Assembly: GCF_900497695.1 (NCBI RefSeq)
Contig: NZ_UIDD01000012.1
Location: forward strand, 188,501 to 252,500
Source: Pseudomonas wadenswilerensis
GTDB lineage: Bacteria; Pseudomonadota; Gammaproteobacteria; Pseudomonadales; Pseudomonadaceae
DNA: 64,000 nt
Reading direction: 5' to 3'
Shown here in pieces: positions 7,451 to 17,355 of the stretch (the stretch's first letter is position 1; each line of letters opens with the position of its first letter). A program made the translations under genes and the position numbers. The notes under the pieces were generated by a model. The model saw only the letters and a list, made by a program, of their open reading frames with translations, was not told the DNA's origin and made no database searches.

Positions 7451-8711
7451 CCGCCGGCGCTGCCGTCCAGTACACCAACCCTGCCAGCAGCAAGGCCGGC
7501 AGGGTCGAGCCGACGTTCGGGGCGTAGTGCGCCAGCAGATGGTAAGCCGCTACACCAATCGCCCAGGCCAACAATGCCGGCCAGTGCAGGCTGTGGATCG
7601 GGCTGGCATCGCTGCGGCGGCGACGGACGATGAAGTGATCGACCAGCACCACCCCGAACAGTGGCGCGAACACCGAGCCGATCAGCAAGAGAAAGTTCTG
7701 GTACTGCGCCAGCGGCGCGAAACTGGCGATCAGGGTGCACAACACGCCGATGGCCAGGGCCAGGTGCTCGACCTTCAGGCGCACCAGCAATCCGCTGGAG
7801 ACGGCCGCCGAGTGAATGTCGGCGAAGGCCTTTTCCGACTCGTCGAGCAGGATCAGCAGCAGCGGAATGCCCAGGCCCGCGCCGGCCAGCGCCAGCAGCA
7901 GGGTATTGACCTCGCCGGCCGGAGCAAACGCCAGGGTGTAGGCCACGCCCAGACTCATCATCCACACGTTGCCAACGAAGTAGCCCAGCGCCGTGCCGGC
8001 AAATACCCGGCTGGCACGCTGGCTGAAGCGTGAGTAATCGGCAATCAGCGGCAGCCACGACAGTGGCATGGCGATCGCGATATCAATGCCGATAGCCAGC
8101 GGCATCGAGCCATCACCGGCACGCGCCCACAGCGCGGCCAGATCGGCCTTGGCAACCAGGTTCCAGGTCAGCCACAGGCAAGCACCGATCAGCAGCCAGA
8201 TGCCCCACTTGCGCAGGATCTTGCGCACGAAGGTCAACGGCCCGCTGACCGCCAGCAAGGTGGCCAAAGCGCCGAAGCACAAGGTCCACAGCAAAGGATT
8301 GGTCAGCGCACTGCCTGCGCCGAAGGCGCGCTCGCTGAGCAAGCTGGCGGCATCACGCATGACGATGATTTCGAACGAACCCCAGCCGATCAGTTGCAGC
8401 AGGTTGAGCATGGCCGGCAGGCGCGCGCCATTGCGGCCCAGGCTGCGACGCAGGGCGGCCATGGACGACAGGCCGGTGTCGCTGCCGATGACCGCGACGG
8501 CAGCGAGCAGCAGCACGCCGACGCTGGTGCCGATGATGATCGCCAGCACCGCATTGGCCAGGCCCAGGCCGGGGCCGAGCAAGGCGCCGGTCTGCAGCAC
8601 CATCAGGCCAATGCCGAGGGAAAACCACAAGGAACAGAGGTCGCGGCCGCTGAGCACGCGTTGCGCGGCGGTGACCGGATGATCGGGGGAAAACTGGCTG
8701 GGTGTGCTCAC
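7419..8711 (-). CDS. cytX: CytX-like hydroxymethylpyrimidine transporter (NCS1 family)
   Basis: A 430-residue polytopic inner-membrane protein of the NCS1/cytosine permease group, with about 12 hydrophobic segments. It opens VSTPSQFSPDHP, and family features include GIGLMVLQTGALLGPGLGLANAVLAIIIG and the SWLPLIADYSRF segment (about residues 215-230). The type called CytX is placed with thiamine genes and is thought to import hydroxymethylpyrimidine; here it lies directly downstream of thiC on the same strand, which supports that reading. The open frame extends to 8978, but the extension runs through a REP palindrome and is not protein-like, so I take the GTG at 8711. No strong Shine-Dalgarno is visible there. 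It probably depends on the riboswitch-controlled thiC transcript or on its own promoter after the REP. Confidence 0.85.
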   Translation of the reverse strand: MSTPSQFSPDHPVTAAQRVLSGRDLCSLWFSLGIGLMVLQTGALLGPGLGLANAVLAIIIGTSVGVLLLAAVAVIGSDTGLSSMAALRRSLGRNGARLPAMLNLLQLIGWGSFEIIVMRDAASLLSERAFGAGSALTNPLLWTLCFGALATLLAVSGPLTFVRKILRKWGIWLLIGACLWLTWNLVAKADLAALWARAGDGSMPLAIGIDIAIAMPLSWLPLIADYSRFSQRASRVFAGTALGYFVGNVWMMSLGVAYTLAFAPAGEVNTLLLALAGAGLGIPLLLILLDESEKAFADIHSAAVSSGLLVRLKVEHLALAIGVLCTLIASFAPLAQYQNFLLLIGSVFAPLFGVVLVDHFIVRRRRSDASPIHSLHWPALLAWAIGVAAYHLLAHYAPNVGSTLPALLLAGLVYWTAAPAVSRDRETTPA

Positions 8712-8755
8712 GAGAGTGGTCTCGACAGGAGGTAATTTGTTGTTCTTCGGGGCCC

Positions 8756-8828
8756 TATCGCTGGCAAGGCCAGCTCCCACAAAAGCCTGACTGCAGGGCC
8801 CTTGTGGGAGCCGGCCTTGCCGGCGATG
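8756..8828. repeat. REP pair, type A (imperfect arms)
   Basis: Two inverted REP arms: ATCGCTGGCAAGGCCAGCTC on the left (from 8757) and its near complement ending CCGGCCTTGCCGGCGAT at 8827. About 24 bases separate the arms. The arms differ at a few positions (CTGG versus CCGG). The element sits between thiC and cytX on the minus strand and could form a stable RNA hairpin that lowers read-through. Confidence 0.85.
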
Positions 8829-8862
8829 CGGTGCGCGCCAGCACACCGCCTGAACAGCCCGA

Positions 8863-10749
<1,887 letters not shown>

Positions 10750-10797
10750 CACAGGCTCTCCAGACGGCTTCCTAGCAGTGGAATGTCGGGGAGAACC

Positions 10798-10833
10798 TGA
10801 AAGGCACGGACGCACCATGAGTGGTGCTGTGCC
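10798..10833 (-). terminator. Candidate attenuator hairpin in the thiC leader
   Basis: In the transcript, GGCAC (complement of 10829-10833) can pair with GTGCC (complement of 10803-10807) and an inner GCACC with GGTGC. The hairpin is followed by UUUC. It lies between the TPP aptamer and the thiC start, where an expression platform belongs. The short U-run makes this a weak intrinsic terminator, so the call is tentative. Confidence 0.4.
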
Positions 10834-10917
10834 AAATGCGCGGTGATGCCTGCAGCTGTGTTGGCTGACTCGACATTCCCGGACCTGGCACAAGAGACTC
10901 GCCGGGAAAGCGAGAAA

Positions 10918-11007
10918 TCTTGTTCCCTACGCAGGCGCTAACCTGATCAGGTTCAACGGGATCCGGATTATCCGATCTCAGCCTCAACGCAAGGCACCCC
11001 GACAAGA
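10918..11007 (-). promoter_or_regulatory. TPP riboswitch (THI element) upstream of thiC
   Basis: Read on the minus strand, the sequence has the diagnostic THI blocks in order: CGGGGTGCC, then GGCTGAGATC, then TTGAACCTGATCAGGTTA, then GCGTAGGGAAC. The P1 stem can be formed by the six bases at 11002-11007 with those at 10918-10923 (UCUUGU with ACAAGA). The aptamer ends about 170 nt before the thiC ATG. TPP binding is expected to reduce thiC expression, by termination or by occluding the ribosome site. Confidence 0.95.
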
Positions 11008-11152
11008 ACGGGGCCAGTCTAGACTGGAGTGGCATGCAAAGCCAAGCATCTGGACACGGACACGATAAATGGCGCAAATAGCGGATTGTTGCAAAATGCC
11101 GGCGCAACTACACTCACCGGTTCAGAAATACTCACCGTTCAAGGATTGCCCT

Positions 11153-12586
11153 ATGCTGCGCAAACTTTCACTGGCCCTCGCCGTGTCTTGTGCTACCAAC
11201 GGAATGGCCTGGGCAGCGGATGTGCCCCTGTCGGCGAAGACCGACCTGGTCAGTGTCTACCAGGAAGCCGTGAACAATAACGCCGACCTGGCGGCCGCCC
11301 GCGCCAACTACGGCGCCCAGAAGGAAGTGGTGCCTCAGGCCCGTGCCGGCCTGCTGCCGAACCTCTCGGCCGGCGCCGAGATGATGAACAGCCGTACCAA
11401 GATAGACAGCCCCTCGGCCACCGCCAACCGCAGCGGCAACTCCTGGTCCGCGACCCTGGCGCAGCCGGTGTTCCGCGCGGACCGCTGGTTCCAGTTGCAG
11501 GCCGCCGAAGCGGTCAACGAGCAAGCAGCCCTGGAGCTGTCGGCAACCGAGCAGAACCTGATTCTACAAAGCGCCGAAAATTATTTCGCCGTGCTGCGTG
11601 CCCAGGACACCCTGGCCTCGACCAAGGCCGAAGAAGCGGCGTTCAAGCGCCAGCTCGACCAGTCCAACGAGCGCTTTGACGTTGGCCTCTCGGACAAGAC
11701 CGACGTGCTGCAATCCCAGGCCAGCTACGACACCGCCCGGGCCAACCGCATCGTTGCCCAGCGCCAGGTCGACGACGCCTTCGAGGCGCTGATCACCCTG
11801 ACCAACCGCGACTACAACTCGGTCCAGGGCATCGTCCACACCTTGCCGGTGCAACTGCCGACACCGAACGACGCCAAGGCCTGGGTCGAGACCGCCGGCA
11901 AGCAGAACCTCAACCTGCTCGCCACCAACTACGCGGTGAGCGCCGCCGAAGAAACCCTGCGCCAGCGCAAGGCCGGACACGCGCCGACCGTGGACGCGGT
12001 AGCGCGCTTCCAGAAAGGCGACAACGACAGCCTGGACTTCACCAACCCCAACCTCACCGGGCAGAATTACAGCGGCGATGTCGAGCAGACCAGCATCGGC
12101 CTGCAACTGAACATCCCGATCTACAGCGGCGGCCTGACCAGCTCGCAGGTGCGCGAGGCCTACCAGCGCCTGAGCCAGACCGAACAGCAGCGCGAGAGCC
12201 TGCGCCGCCAGGTGGTGGAAAACACCCGCAACCTGCACCGCGCGGTGAACACCGACGTGGAGCAGGTGCAAGCGCGCAAGCAGTCGATCATCTCCAACCA
12301 GAGCGCGCTGGAAGCCACGGAAATCGGCTACCAGGTGGGTACCCGCAACATCGTCGACGTGCTCGATGCCCAGCGTCAGCTGTACACCTCGGTGCGTGAT
12401 TACAACAATACCCGCTATGACTACATCCTCGACAACCTGCGCCTGAAGCAAGCTGCCGGCACTCTCAGCCCGCAGGATCTGACCGACCTGAGCCGCTACC
12501 TGAAGCCGGACTACAACCCGGACAAGGACTTCCTGCCGCCCGACCTGGCAGCAGCGGCCAAGGCCAATTTCGAAGCCCGGCCCTGA
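11153..12586 (+). CDS. tolC: TolC-family outer membrane channel
   Basis: A 477-residue outer-membrane efflux protein, the exit duct for tripartite pumps and type I secretion. A signal peptide (MLRKLSLALAVSCATNGMAWA, about 21 residues) is followed by the two repeated OEP helical domains. Typical features include SATEQNLILQSAENYFAVLRAQDTL near residue 120, GLSDKTDVLQSQASYDTARANR near 180, and the second-half equivalent YQVGTRNIVDVLDAQRQLY near 395. The start is the ATG at 11153 with AAGGA about 8 bp upstream; the frame stays open 28 codons further but that stretch is not signal-like. No periplasmic adaptor or inner-membrane pump is adjacent, so this is a stand-alone, shared channel like E. coli TolC. 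It converges on waaA, with a perfect REP palindrome between them. Confidence 0.93.
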   Translation: MLRKLSLALAVSCATNGMAWAADVPLSAKTDLVSVYQEAVNNNADLAAARANYGAQKEVVPQARAGLLPNLSAGAEMMNSRTKIDSPSATANRSGNSWSATLAQPVFRADRWFQLQAAEAVNEQAALELSATEQNLILQSAENYFAVLRAQDTLASTKAEEAAFKRQLDQSNERFDVGLSDKTDVLQSQASYDTARANRIVAQRQVDDAFEALITLTNRDYNSVQGIVHTLPVQLPTPNDAKAWVETAGKQNLNLLATNYAVSAAEETLRQRKAGHAPTVDAVARFQKGDNDSLDFTNPNLTGQNYSGDVEQTSIGLQLNIPIYSGGLTSSQVREAYQRLSQTEQQRESLRRQVVENTRNLHRAVNTDVEQVQARKQSIISNQSALEATEIGYQVGTRNIVDVLDAQRQLYTSVRDYNNTRYDYILDNLRLKQAAGTLSPQDLTDLSRYLKPDYNPDKDFLPPDLAAAAKANFEARP

Positions 12587-12592
12587 AAAGCA

Positions 12593-12648
12593 ATCGCCGG
12601 CAAGACCGGCTCCCACAAAAACCTGTGGGAGCCGGTCTTGCCGGCGAT
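12593..12648. repeat. REP pair, type A, perfect 25-bp arms; likely bidirectional terminator
   Basis: The left arm (12593-12617, beginning ATCGCCGGCAAGACCGG) and the right arm (12624-12648) are exact reverse complements, separated by 6 bases. It begins 6 bp after the tolC stop and ends 16 bp before the waaA stop, so both convergent transcripts end in a very stable hairpin. Confidence 0.92.
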
Positions 12649-12664
12649 GGCAGGCGAAGCCTGC

Positions 12665-13933
12665 CTAGATCAACCGCCCCAGCGCATCCAGCAAGCGCTG
12701 CAACGCCCCCTGGTTGGCCTTCATCACCGCCAACCCCGCCGCCCCCATGCGCTGCGCATCTCGCGGCAACTCGACCAGCCGCCGCACCTCGGCCGCCAGC
12801 CCCTGGGCATCATCGACTTCCTGCAAGGCACCGGCCTCACGCAGCATCGCCGCGATCTCGAGGAAGTTGAACAGGTGCGGACCACTGAGCACCGGCAACG
12901 ACAACGCCGCCGGCTCCAACAGGTTGTGCCCACCGTTAGGCACCAGGCTGCCACCAACGAAGGCGATATCGGCCAGGGCATAGAGAAACAGCAGCTCGCC
13001 CATGGTGTCGCCGAGCAGCACTGCGGCATCAGCAGCCACCGGTTCGCCACTGGAGCGGCGAACCGTCGGGAACTGCCCCCGGCACAACTCGAACACGCTG
13101 TTGAAGCGTTCCGGATGACGTGGCACCAGAATCAGCAGGGCATCGGCATGGTGCTCTCGCAACTGCCGGTGGGCGGCGAGGATGATCTCGTCTTCGCCTT
13201 CATGGGTACTGGCCGCGATCCATACGGGCCGCTGGCCGGCCTGCCACTGCTCACGCAAGGCACGGGCGCGGGGCAACAGTTGCTCATCGATACTCAGGTC
13301 GAACTTGATTGAACCGGTAACCTGCACCCATTCGGAGCGCGCACCCAGTTGGCGGAAACGCTGCGCCTCGGTTTCGGTCTGCACCGCGATCAGGCTCATC
13401 TCGGCCAGCATCGGCCGGGTCAGCCCGGCAAAGCGCGCATAGCCCCGGGCCGAGCGCTCGGACAACCGCGCGTTGGCCAGGGCCACGGGAATGCCCCGTT
13501 TGGCGCACTGGTGAATGTGGTTGGGCCACAGCTCGGTTTCCATGATCACCGCAAGCGTGGGCTGCACGTGATCGAGAAAGCGCCCGGCAGCCCAGGGCAA
13601 GTCGTATGGCAGGTAGCAATGCTGAATCCGCGGCTCATCGGCAAACATCGCCCGGACCCGCTCGGAGCCGGTCGGGGTCATGCAGGTGATGGTGACCGGC
13701 AGCTGAGGATAAGCCTGCAGCAAGGCGCGAATCATCGGCGCGGCGGCAATGCTCTCGCCCACCGACACCGCGTGCACCCAGATGCCGCCTTTGGCCATGG
13801 CCGGCAGGTTCAGGGCAAATCGCTCACCAATGCGCTGACCATAGGCCGGCGCCTTGCGCGAACGCAGGAACAGGCGCAGCGCAACCAGCGGCAGGCCCAG
13901 GTGAAACAGCAAGGTATAGAGGGTTCTGTTCAT
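12665..13933 (-). CDS. waaA: 3-deoxy-D-manno-octulosonic acid (Kdo) transferase
   Basis: WaaA (KdtA) adds Kdo residues to lipid IVA, the first step of LPS core building, at the inner membrane. The 422-residue protein is a GT30 family GT-B enzyme. It has an N-terminal hydrophobic anchor (MNRTLYTLLFHLGLPLVALRLF), the conserved GGIWVHAVSVGE segment near residue 49, TGSIKFDL, WIAASTHEGEDEIIL near 235, and the late GGSLVPNGGHNLLEPAA donor-binding motif. The start ATG at 13933 is unambiguous. It is a stand-alone minus-strand gene in the sequence shown, with the LysR gene 14 bp upstream on the same strand. Together with hldE, msbA and waaL nearby it makes this a large LPS region. Confidence 0.96.
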   Translation of the reverse strand: MNRTLYTLLFHLGLPLVALRLFLRSRKAPAYGQRIGERFALNLPAMAKGGIWVHAVSVGESIAAAPMIRALLQAYPQLPVTITCMTPTGSERVRAMFADEPRIQHCYLPYDLPWAAGRFLDHVQPTLAVIMETELWPNHIHQCAKRGIPVALANARLSERSARGYARFAGLTRPMLAEMSLIAVQTETEAQRFRQLGARSEWVQVTGSIKFDLSIDEQLLPRARALREQWQAGQRPVWIAASTHEGEDEIILAAHRQLREHHADALLILVPRHPERFNSVFELCRGQFPTVRRSSGEPVAADAAVLLGDTMGELLFLYALADIAFVGGSLVPNGGHNLLEPAALSLPVLSGPHLFNFLEIAAMLREAGALQEVDDAQGLAAEVRRLVELPRDAQRMGAAGLAVMKANQGALQRLLDALGRLI

Positions 13934-13947
13934 GGCGCCGAAGTGTA

Positions 13948-14838
13948 CTAGCCAATTGCGCGCAAGTGCACTGCGAAGCGTTCAGCCAACCACTGCGCGG
14001 CAGGGCCTAAAGGCTCGTCACGCCGCCACACCAGTTCGACCACCAGCGCCGGCGGCGTCCATTCGCTGGCCAGCTCGACCATCTGCGTCTGATAGGTGGG
14101 GTACTGCACCACATGCCGTGGCAGCCAGGCCCAGCCGAGGCCGCGCATGAGCAATTCGGCCATGGCGTAGAAGCTGTCGGCGCGCCAGATCTGCGGGCTG
14201 ATCGGCTCGCCACCGGGGTAGCCGCTTTCCTGCGGGGTGATCAGCAACTGGCGGTGGCGGGCCAGGTCCTGGCGGGTAACCCGCTCCAGCCGAGTCAGTG
14301 GATGATCCACTGCACACGCCGTGACCATCTCGATCCGCCCCACCGCCCGGCGCTCCAGGGACACCGGCATCTGGTCATGGTGGAACAACAGCCCGAGATC
14401 GGCGCGTCGTTCGATCAGCTTGCGCGCCACGTCACCCTGGGCGCCACTGGCCATCTGCACTTCGAGCAAGGGGAACTGCCGGGCCAGTTCATCGAGGCTG
14501 TCGATCACCGGTTGATAGGGCATGGCCTCATCCTGGGCCACACGCAACTGCGCCTCTTGCCCGCGCATCAGGGCCAGGGCCCGGCCGTCCAGGCGTTCGC
14601 ACTGGCGCAACAGTTCGCGGGCATCTTCCAGCAAGGTCGCGCCAGCCTCGGTCAGGCGTGGCTGGCGGCCGCTGCTGCGCTCGAACAGGGTCACACCGAG
14701 GTCGGTCTCCAACAGGGCAATGCCGTTGCTCACCGCCGATTGCGCCTTGCGTTGCTCGCGCGCCACCGCCGAGAACGAGCGCAACTCGGCGACCCGCACG
14801 AACATGCGCAACTGCTCCAGATTCCACTGCTCGGCCAT
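13948..14838 (-). CDS. LysR-family transcriptional regulator
   Basis: A 296-residue LysR-type regulator. The N-terminal winged helix-turn-helix is clear (LEQLRMFVRVAELRSFSAVAREQRKAQSAVSNGIALLETDLGVTLFER split over residues 8-56), followed by a periplasmic-binding-like effector domain. It is divergently transcribed from the SMR exporter gene emrE, 87 bp away, and the intergenic region contains a perfect inverted repeat with the T-N11-A spacing used by LysR proteins. That placement makes emrE its probable target, as well as its own promoter; the inducer cannot be read from sequence. The same order (waaA, LysR, emrE) is remembered from P. aeruginosa PA4988-PA4990. Confidence 0.93.
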   Translation of the reverse strand: MAEQWNLEQLRMFVRVAELRSFSAVAREQRKAQSAVSNGIALLETDLGVTLFERSSGRQPRLTEAGATLLEDARELLRQCERLDGRALALMRGQEAQLRVAQDEAMPYQPVIDSLDELARQFPLLEVQMASGAQGDVARKLIERRADLGLLFHHDQMPVSLERRAVGRIEMVTACAVDHPLTRLERVTRQDLARHRQLLITPQESGYPGGEPISPQIWRADSFYAMAELLMRGLGWAWLPRHVVQYPTYQTQMVELASEWTPPALVVELVWRRDEPLGPAAQWLAERFAVHLRAIG

Positions 14839-14841
14839 GCA

Positions 14842-14864
14842 ACCTATCTCCAGAAAAGATAGGT
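14842..14864. promoter_or_regulatory. Candidate LysR operator between the LysR gene and emrE
   Basis: ACCTATCT (14842-14849) and AGATAGGT (14857-14864) are exact reverse complements around a 7-base spacer, and the T at 14847 with the A at 14859 gives the T-N11-A LysR signature. It starts 4 bp from the LysR ATG and ends just before the emrE -35. Confidence 0.7.
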
Positions 14865-14870
14865 AATGAC

Positions 14871-14898
14871 TTTACCCCATTCAGGCTTGCTCTAGAAT
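14871..14898 (+). promoter_or_regulatory. Candidate sigma-70 promoter of emrE
   Basis: TTTACC (14871-14876), a 16-bp spacer and TAGAAT (14893-14898) make a plausible promoter about 28 bp before the emrE start codon. The LysR-type inverted repeat lies immediately upstream of the -35, an activator-like position. Confidence 0.5.
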
Positions 14899-14925
14899 GC
14901 CCAGCCAGAACAGAGGATCACCGAC

Positions 14926-15258
14926 ATGAACGCCTACACCTACCTGGCTATCGCCATCTGCGCCGAAGTCATCGCCACCGCTTCGATGAAAGCCGTCAAG
15001 GGCCTGAGTACGCCCCTGCCGCTACTGCTGATGGTGTGTGGCTACGCGGTGGCGTTCTGGATGCTGACCCTGGTGGTGCGCAGCATTCCGGTTGGCATTG
15101 CCTATGCGATCTGGTCGGGCCTGGGGATTGTCCTGATCAGCATCGCGGCACTGGTGATCTACGGGCAGAAGCTGGATGTGCCGGCGATGCTCGGCATGGC
15201 CATGATCGTTGGTGGCGTGGTGGTGATCCAGGTCTTCTCGAAAACCGCCGGGCATTGA
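14926..15258 (+). CDS. emrE: EmrE-like small multidrug resistance (SMR) exporter
   Basis: A 110-residue, four-helix inner-membrane protein of the SMR family that exchanges protons for cationic drugs as a dimer. The essential glutamate is at residue 14 (CAEVIATASMKA) and the conserved tryptophan at residue 63 (YAIWSGLGIVLI), exactly the EmrE positions; G-rich helix 4 (GMAMIVGGVVVIQVFS) is also present. Length matches the family. The divergent LysR gene and the inverted repeat in the 87-bp gap suggest inducible control. It is followed 69 bp later by an FAD oxidoreductase on the same strand, which may be partly co-transcribed. The symbol rests on resemblance and on synteny with P. aeruginosa PA4990; a SugE/Gdx-type guanidinium exporter is less likely. 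Confidence 0.88.
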   Translation: MNAYTYLAIAICAEVIATASMKAVKGLSTPLPLLLMVCGYAVAFWMLTLVVRSIPVGIAYAIWSGLGIVLISIAALVIYGQKLDVPAMLGMAMIVGGVVVIQVFSKTAGH

Positions 15259-15326
15259 TCCGCAACCGGGTGCAATGGCTCACAGGCTGTATACTGGGCG
15301 TCTGTCCAAGCTTGTGAGGTTCATGC

Positions 15327-16502
15327 ATGCCAACCGTAATTTCCACCGATGTGCTGATCGTCGGCGCTGGGGTCGCAGGCCTCTGGCTCAATGCCCGCCT
15401 GCGCCGGCTCGGCTATTCGACAGTGCTGGTGGAACGCGCCAGCCTCGGTGGCGAGCAGACCCTCAAATCCCAGGGGATCATCCATGGCGGTGCCAAATAC
15501 GCCCTGCACGGTGCCCTGACCGGCGCATCGGAAGCCATCGCCGACATGCCCCGGCGCTGGCGCGAGGCCCTGGCCGGCAATGGCGAGCTGGACCTGTCCG
15601 GTGTGCGCCTGCTGTCCGAAGCCCACTACCTGTGGTCACCCGGCACCCTGGCCGGCAATCTCACCAGTTTCTTTGCCAGCAAGGCGGTGCGTGGCCGCGT
15701 CGATCAGGTCAAGGGCGATCAGTTGCCACCTGCCCTGCAAGACCGCGCCTTCAAGGGCAAGGTCTATCGCCTGGCCGAACTGGTCATCGACGTACCGAGC
15801 CTGCTCAACAAGCTTGCGGAATTGGCCGGTGACAGCCTGCTCGCCGCGCAGACCATCGAACCCTTGAACGACAATGGCGAGTTGCTCGGCTTGCGCGTCG
15901 ATGGTCGCGAAATCCGCGCCCAACGCGTCGTGCTCAGCGCCGGCGCCGGCAATGCCGCCTTGCTCGAGGCCCTGGGCCTGAGCCAGCCGGCCATGCAGCG
16001 CCGGCCGCTGCACATGGTCATGGCCAAGGGCGCCAGCCTCAAGCCGCTGTACGCCCACTGCCTGGGCGGCGGGCCAAAGCCGCGTATTACCGTCACTAGC
16101 CATCCGGCCGCTGACGGCCAGTGGGTCTGGTACCTGGGCGGCGACCTGGCCGAAGCCGACGGCGTAGCTCGCGAGCCTGAAGCGCAGATCGCCGCGGCGA
16201 AAAAAGAAGTCGCCAACCTGCTGCCGTGGATCGACTTGAGCCAGGTGCGCTGGGCGACCGTGCGCATTGACCGCGCCGAGCCCGCTCAATCGGGCCTGGT
16301 ACGCCCCGACAACGCTTTTCTCGCCGAGCAGCAACGCCTGCTGGTCGGCTGGCCGACCAAACTGGCGTTGGCTCCGGACTTCAGTGACCGGGTGCTGGCC
16401 AACCTTGAGCGCGACGGCATCAAGCCAGCCGGCCAGGCCGCCTTGCCCGAACTGCCCCGGCCGCCCATGGCCTTGCCGGTGTGGGAGCAATTGCTGCCAT
16501 GA
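15327..16502 (+). CDS. FAD-dependent oxidoreductase, DAO family
   Basis: A 391-residue flavoprotein. The N-terminal dinucleotide fold is intact (VLIVGAGVAGLWLNARLRRLGYSTVLVER, GxGxxG at about residue 12), followed by GGEQTLKSQGIIHGGAKYAL, which resembles the glycerol-3-phosphate dehydrogenase/L-2-hydroxyglutarate oxidase group within the DAO superfamily. A second FAD-contacting segment, VVLSAGAGNAALLEALGL, lies near residue 195. I cannot name the substrate. The start is the ATG at 15327 with a GAGG ribosome site. It overlaps the next gene, an aldo/keto reductase, by 4 bp (ATGA), so the two are coupled and may act on related substrates. A similar FAD/AKR/unknown trio is remembered at PA4991-PA4993 in P. 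aeruginosa. Confidence 0.8.
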   Translation: MPTVISTDVLIVGAGVAGLWLNARLRRLGYSTVLVERASLGGEQTLKSQGIIHGGAKYALHGALTGASEAIADMPRRWREALAGNGELDLSGVRLLSEAHYLWSPGTLAGNLTSFFASKAVRGRVDQVKGDQLPPALQDRAFKGKVYRLAELVIDVPSLLNKLAELAGDSLLAAQTIEPLNDNGELLGLRVDGREIRAQRVVLSAGAGNAALLEALGLSQPAMQRRPLHMVMAKGASLKPLYAHCLGGGPKPRITVTSHPAADGQWVWYLGGDLAEADGVAREPEAQIAAAKKEVANLLPWIDLSQVRWATVRIDRAEPAQSGLVRPDNAFLAEQQRLLVGWPTKLALAPDFSDRVLANLERDGIKPAGQAALPELPRPPMALPVWEQLLP

Positions 16503-17308
16503 GCCTGCCGACCCTGCATGACTTGCGTCGTCCTCTCGGCGGTACCGGCCTGACGGTTTCGCCCCTCGGCCTGGGCACCGTCAAGCTCGGTCGCGACCAG
16601 GGCGTCAAATACCCCAGCGGCTTTACCATTCCTGACGACGACGAAGCACGGATGCTGCTGGCCCAGGCCCGCGAACTGGGCATTAACCTGATCGACACCG
16701 CGCCAGCCTATGGCCGCAGCGAAGAACGCCTGGGCCCGCTGTTGCGCGGCCAGCGCGATCACTGGGTGATCGTCAGCAAGGTGGGTGAAGAGTTCGAAGA
16801 CGGCCGGTCGCGCTTCGATTTCAGCGCAGCACACACGCGTTTCTCCGTCGAGCGCAGTCTCAAGCGCCTGGAAACCGACTGCATCGACCTGGTGCTGGTG
16901 CACTCCGACGGCAATGACCTGCATATCCTCGAACACGAGGAGGTCTACCAGACTCTTGAAGCGCTGAAGCAGGAAGGCAAGATCCGTGGTTTCGGCCTTT
17001 CCGGCAAGACCGCAGCAGGCGGCCTCAAGGCACTAGAGCGCGGCGATTGCGCCATGGTCACCTACAATCTCAACGAGCAGGCTGAACGCCCGGTGATCGA
17101 CTACGCCGCCGAACACGGCAAGGCGATCCTGGTGAAAAAGGCCCTGGCCAGTGGTCATGTGTGCCTGAGTCCGGGTGTCGACCCGGTGCGTGCCAGCTTC
17201 GAATTGCTGTTTGCCCACCCCGGCGTCAGCAGTGCTATTGTCGGCACCATCAACCCGCTGCACCTGGCGCATAACGTGGCAACCGTTGCCAACGTCCTGC
17301 GCCGCTGA
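16499..17308 (+). CDS. Aldo/keto reductase
   Basis: A 269-residue NAD(P)H-dependent aldo/keto reductase. The TIM-barrel fold signature includes TGLTVSPLGLGTVKLG at the N-terminus and the catalytic tetrad: Asp and Tyr in LIDTAPAYGRSEERLGPLL (around residues 61-70), Lys in VIVSKVGEEFED, and His in LVLVHSDGND. The C-terminus has GVSSAIVGTINPLHLAHNVA, the cofactor-end loop. The start is the ATG at 16499, which overlaps the FAD oxidoreductase stop by 4 bp; a frame start 18 bp earlier is less likely. The protein is shorter than many AKRs (about 320), consistent with the compact bacterial subgroup. Substrate unknown. Translational coupling to the flavoprotein suggests a joint redox step. Confidence 0.88.
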   Translation: MSLPTLHDLRRPLGGTGLTVSPLGLGTVKLGRDQGVKYPSGFTIPDDDEARMLLAQARELGINLIDTAPAYGRSEERLGPLLRGQRDHWVIVSKVGEEFEDGRSRFDFSAAHTRFSVERSLKRLETDCIDLVLVHSDGNDLHILEHEEVYQTLEALKQEGKIRGFGLSGKTAAGGLKALERGDCAMVTYNLNEQAERPVIDYAAEHGKAILVKKALASGHVCLSPGVDPVRASFELLFAHPGVSSAIVGTINPLHLAHNVATVANVLRR

Positions 17309-17355
17309 CATCCACGCCGCCGCCGCGGCCGACCCCAACGCAAGAAGGAGCCGAC

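Noticed and set aside
10750..10893. Extended ThiC start at 10893
   Set aside because: The 48 extra codons lie in the riboswitch leader and are cysteine/arginine-rich; the ATG at 10749 has a ribosome site and the family N-terminus.
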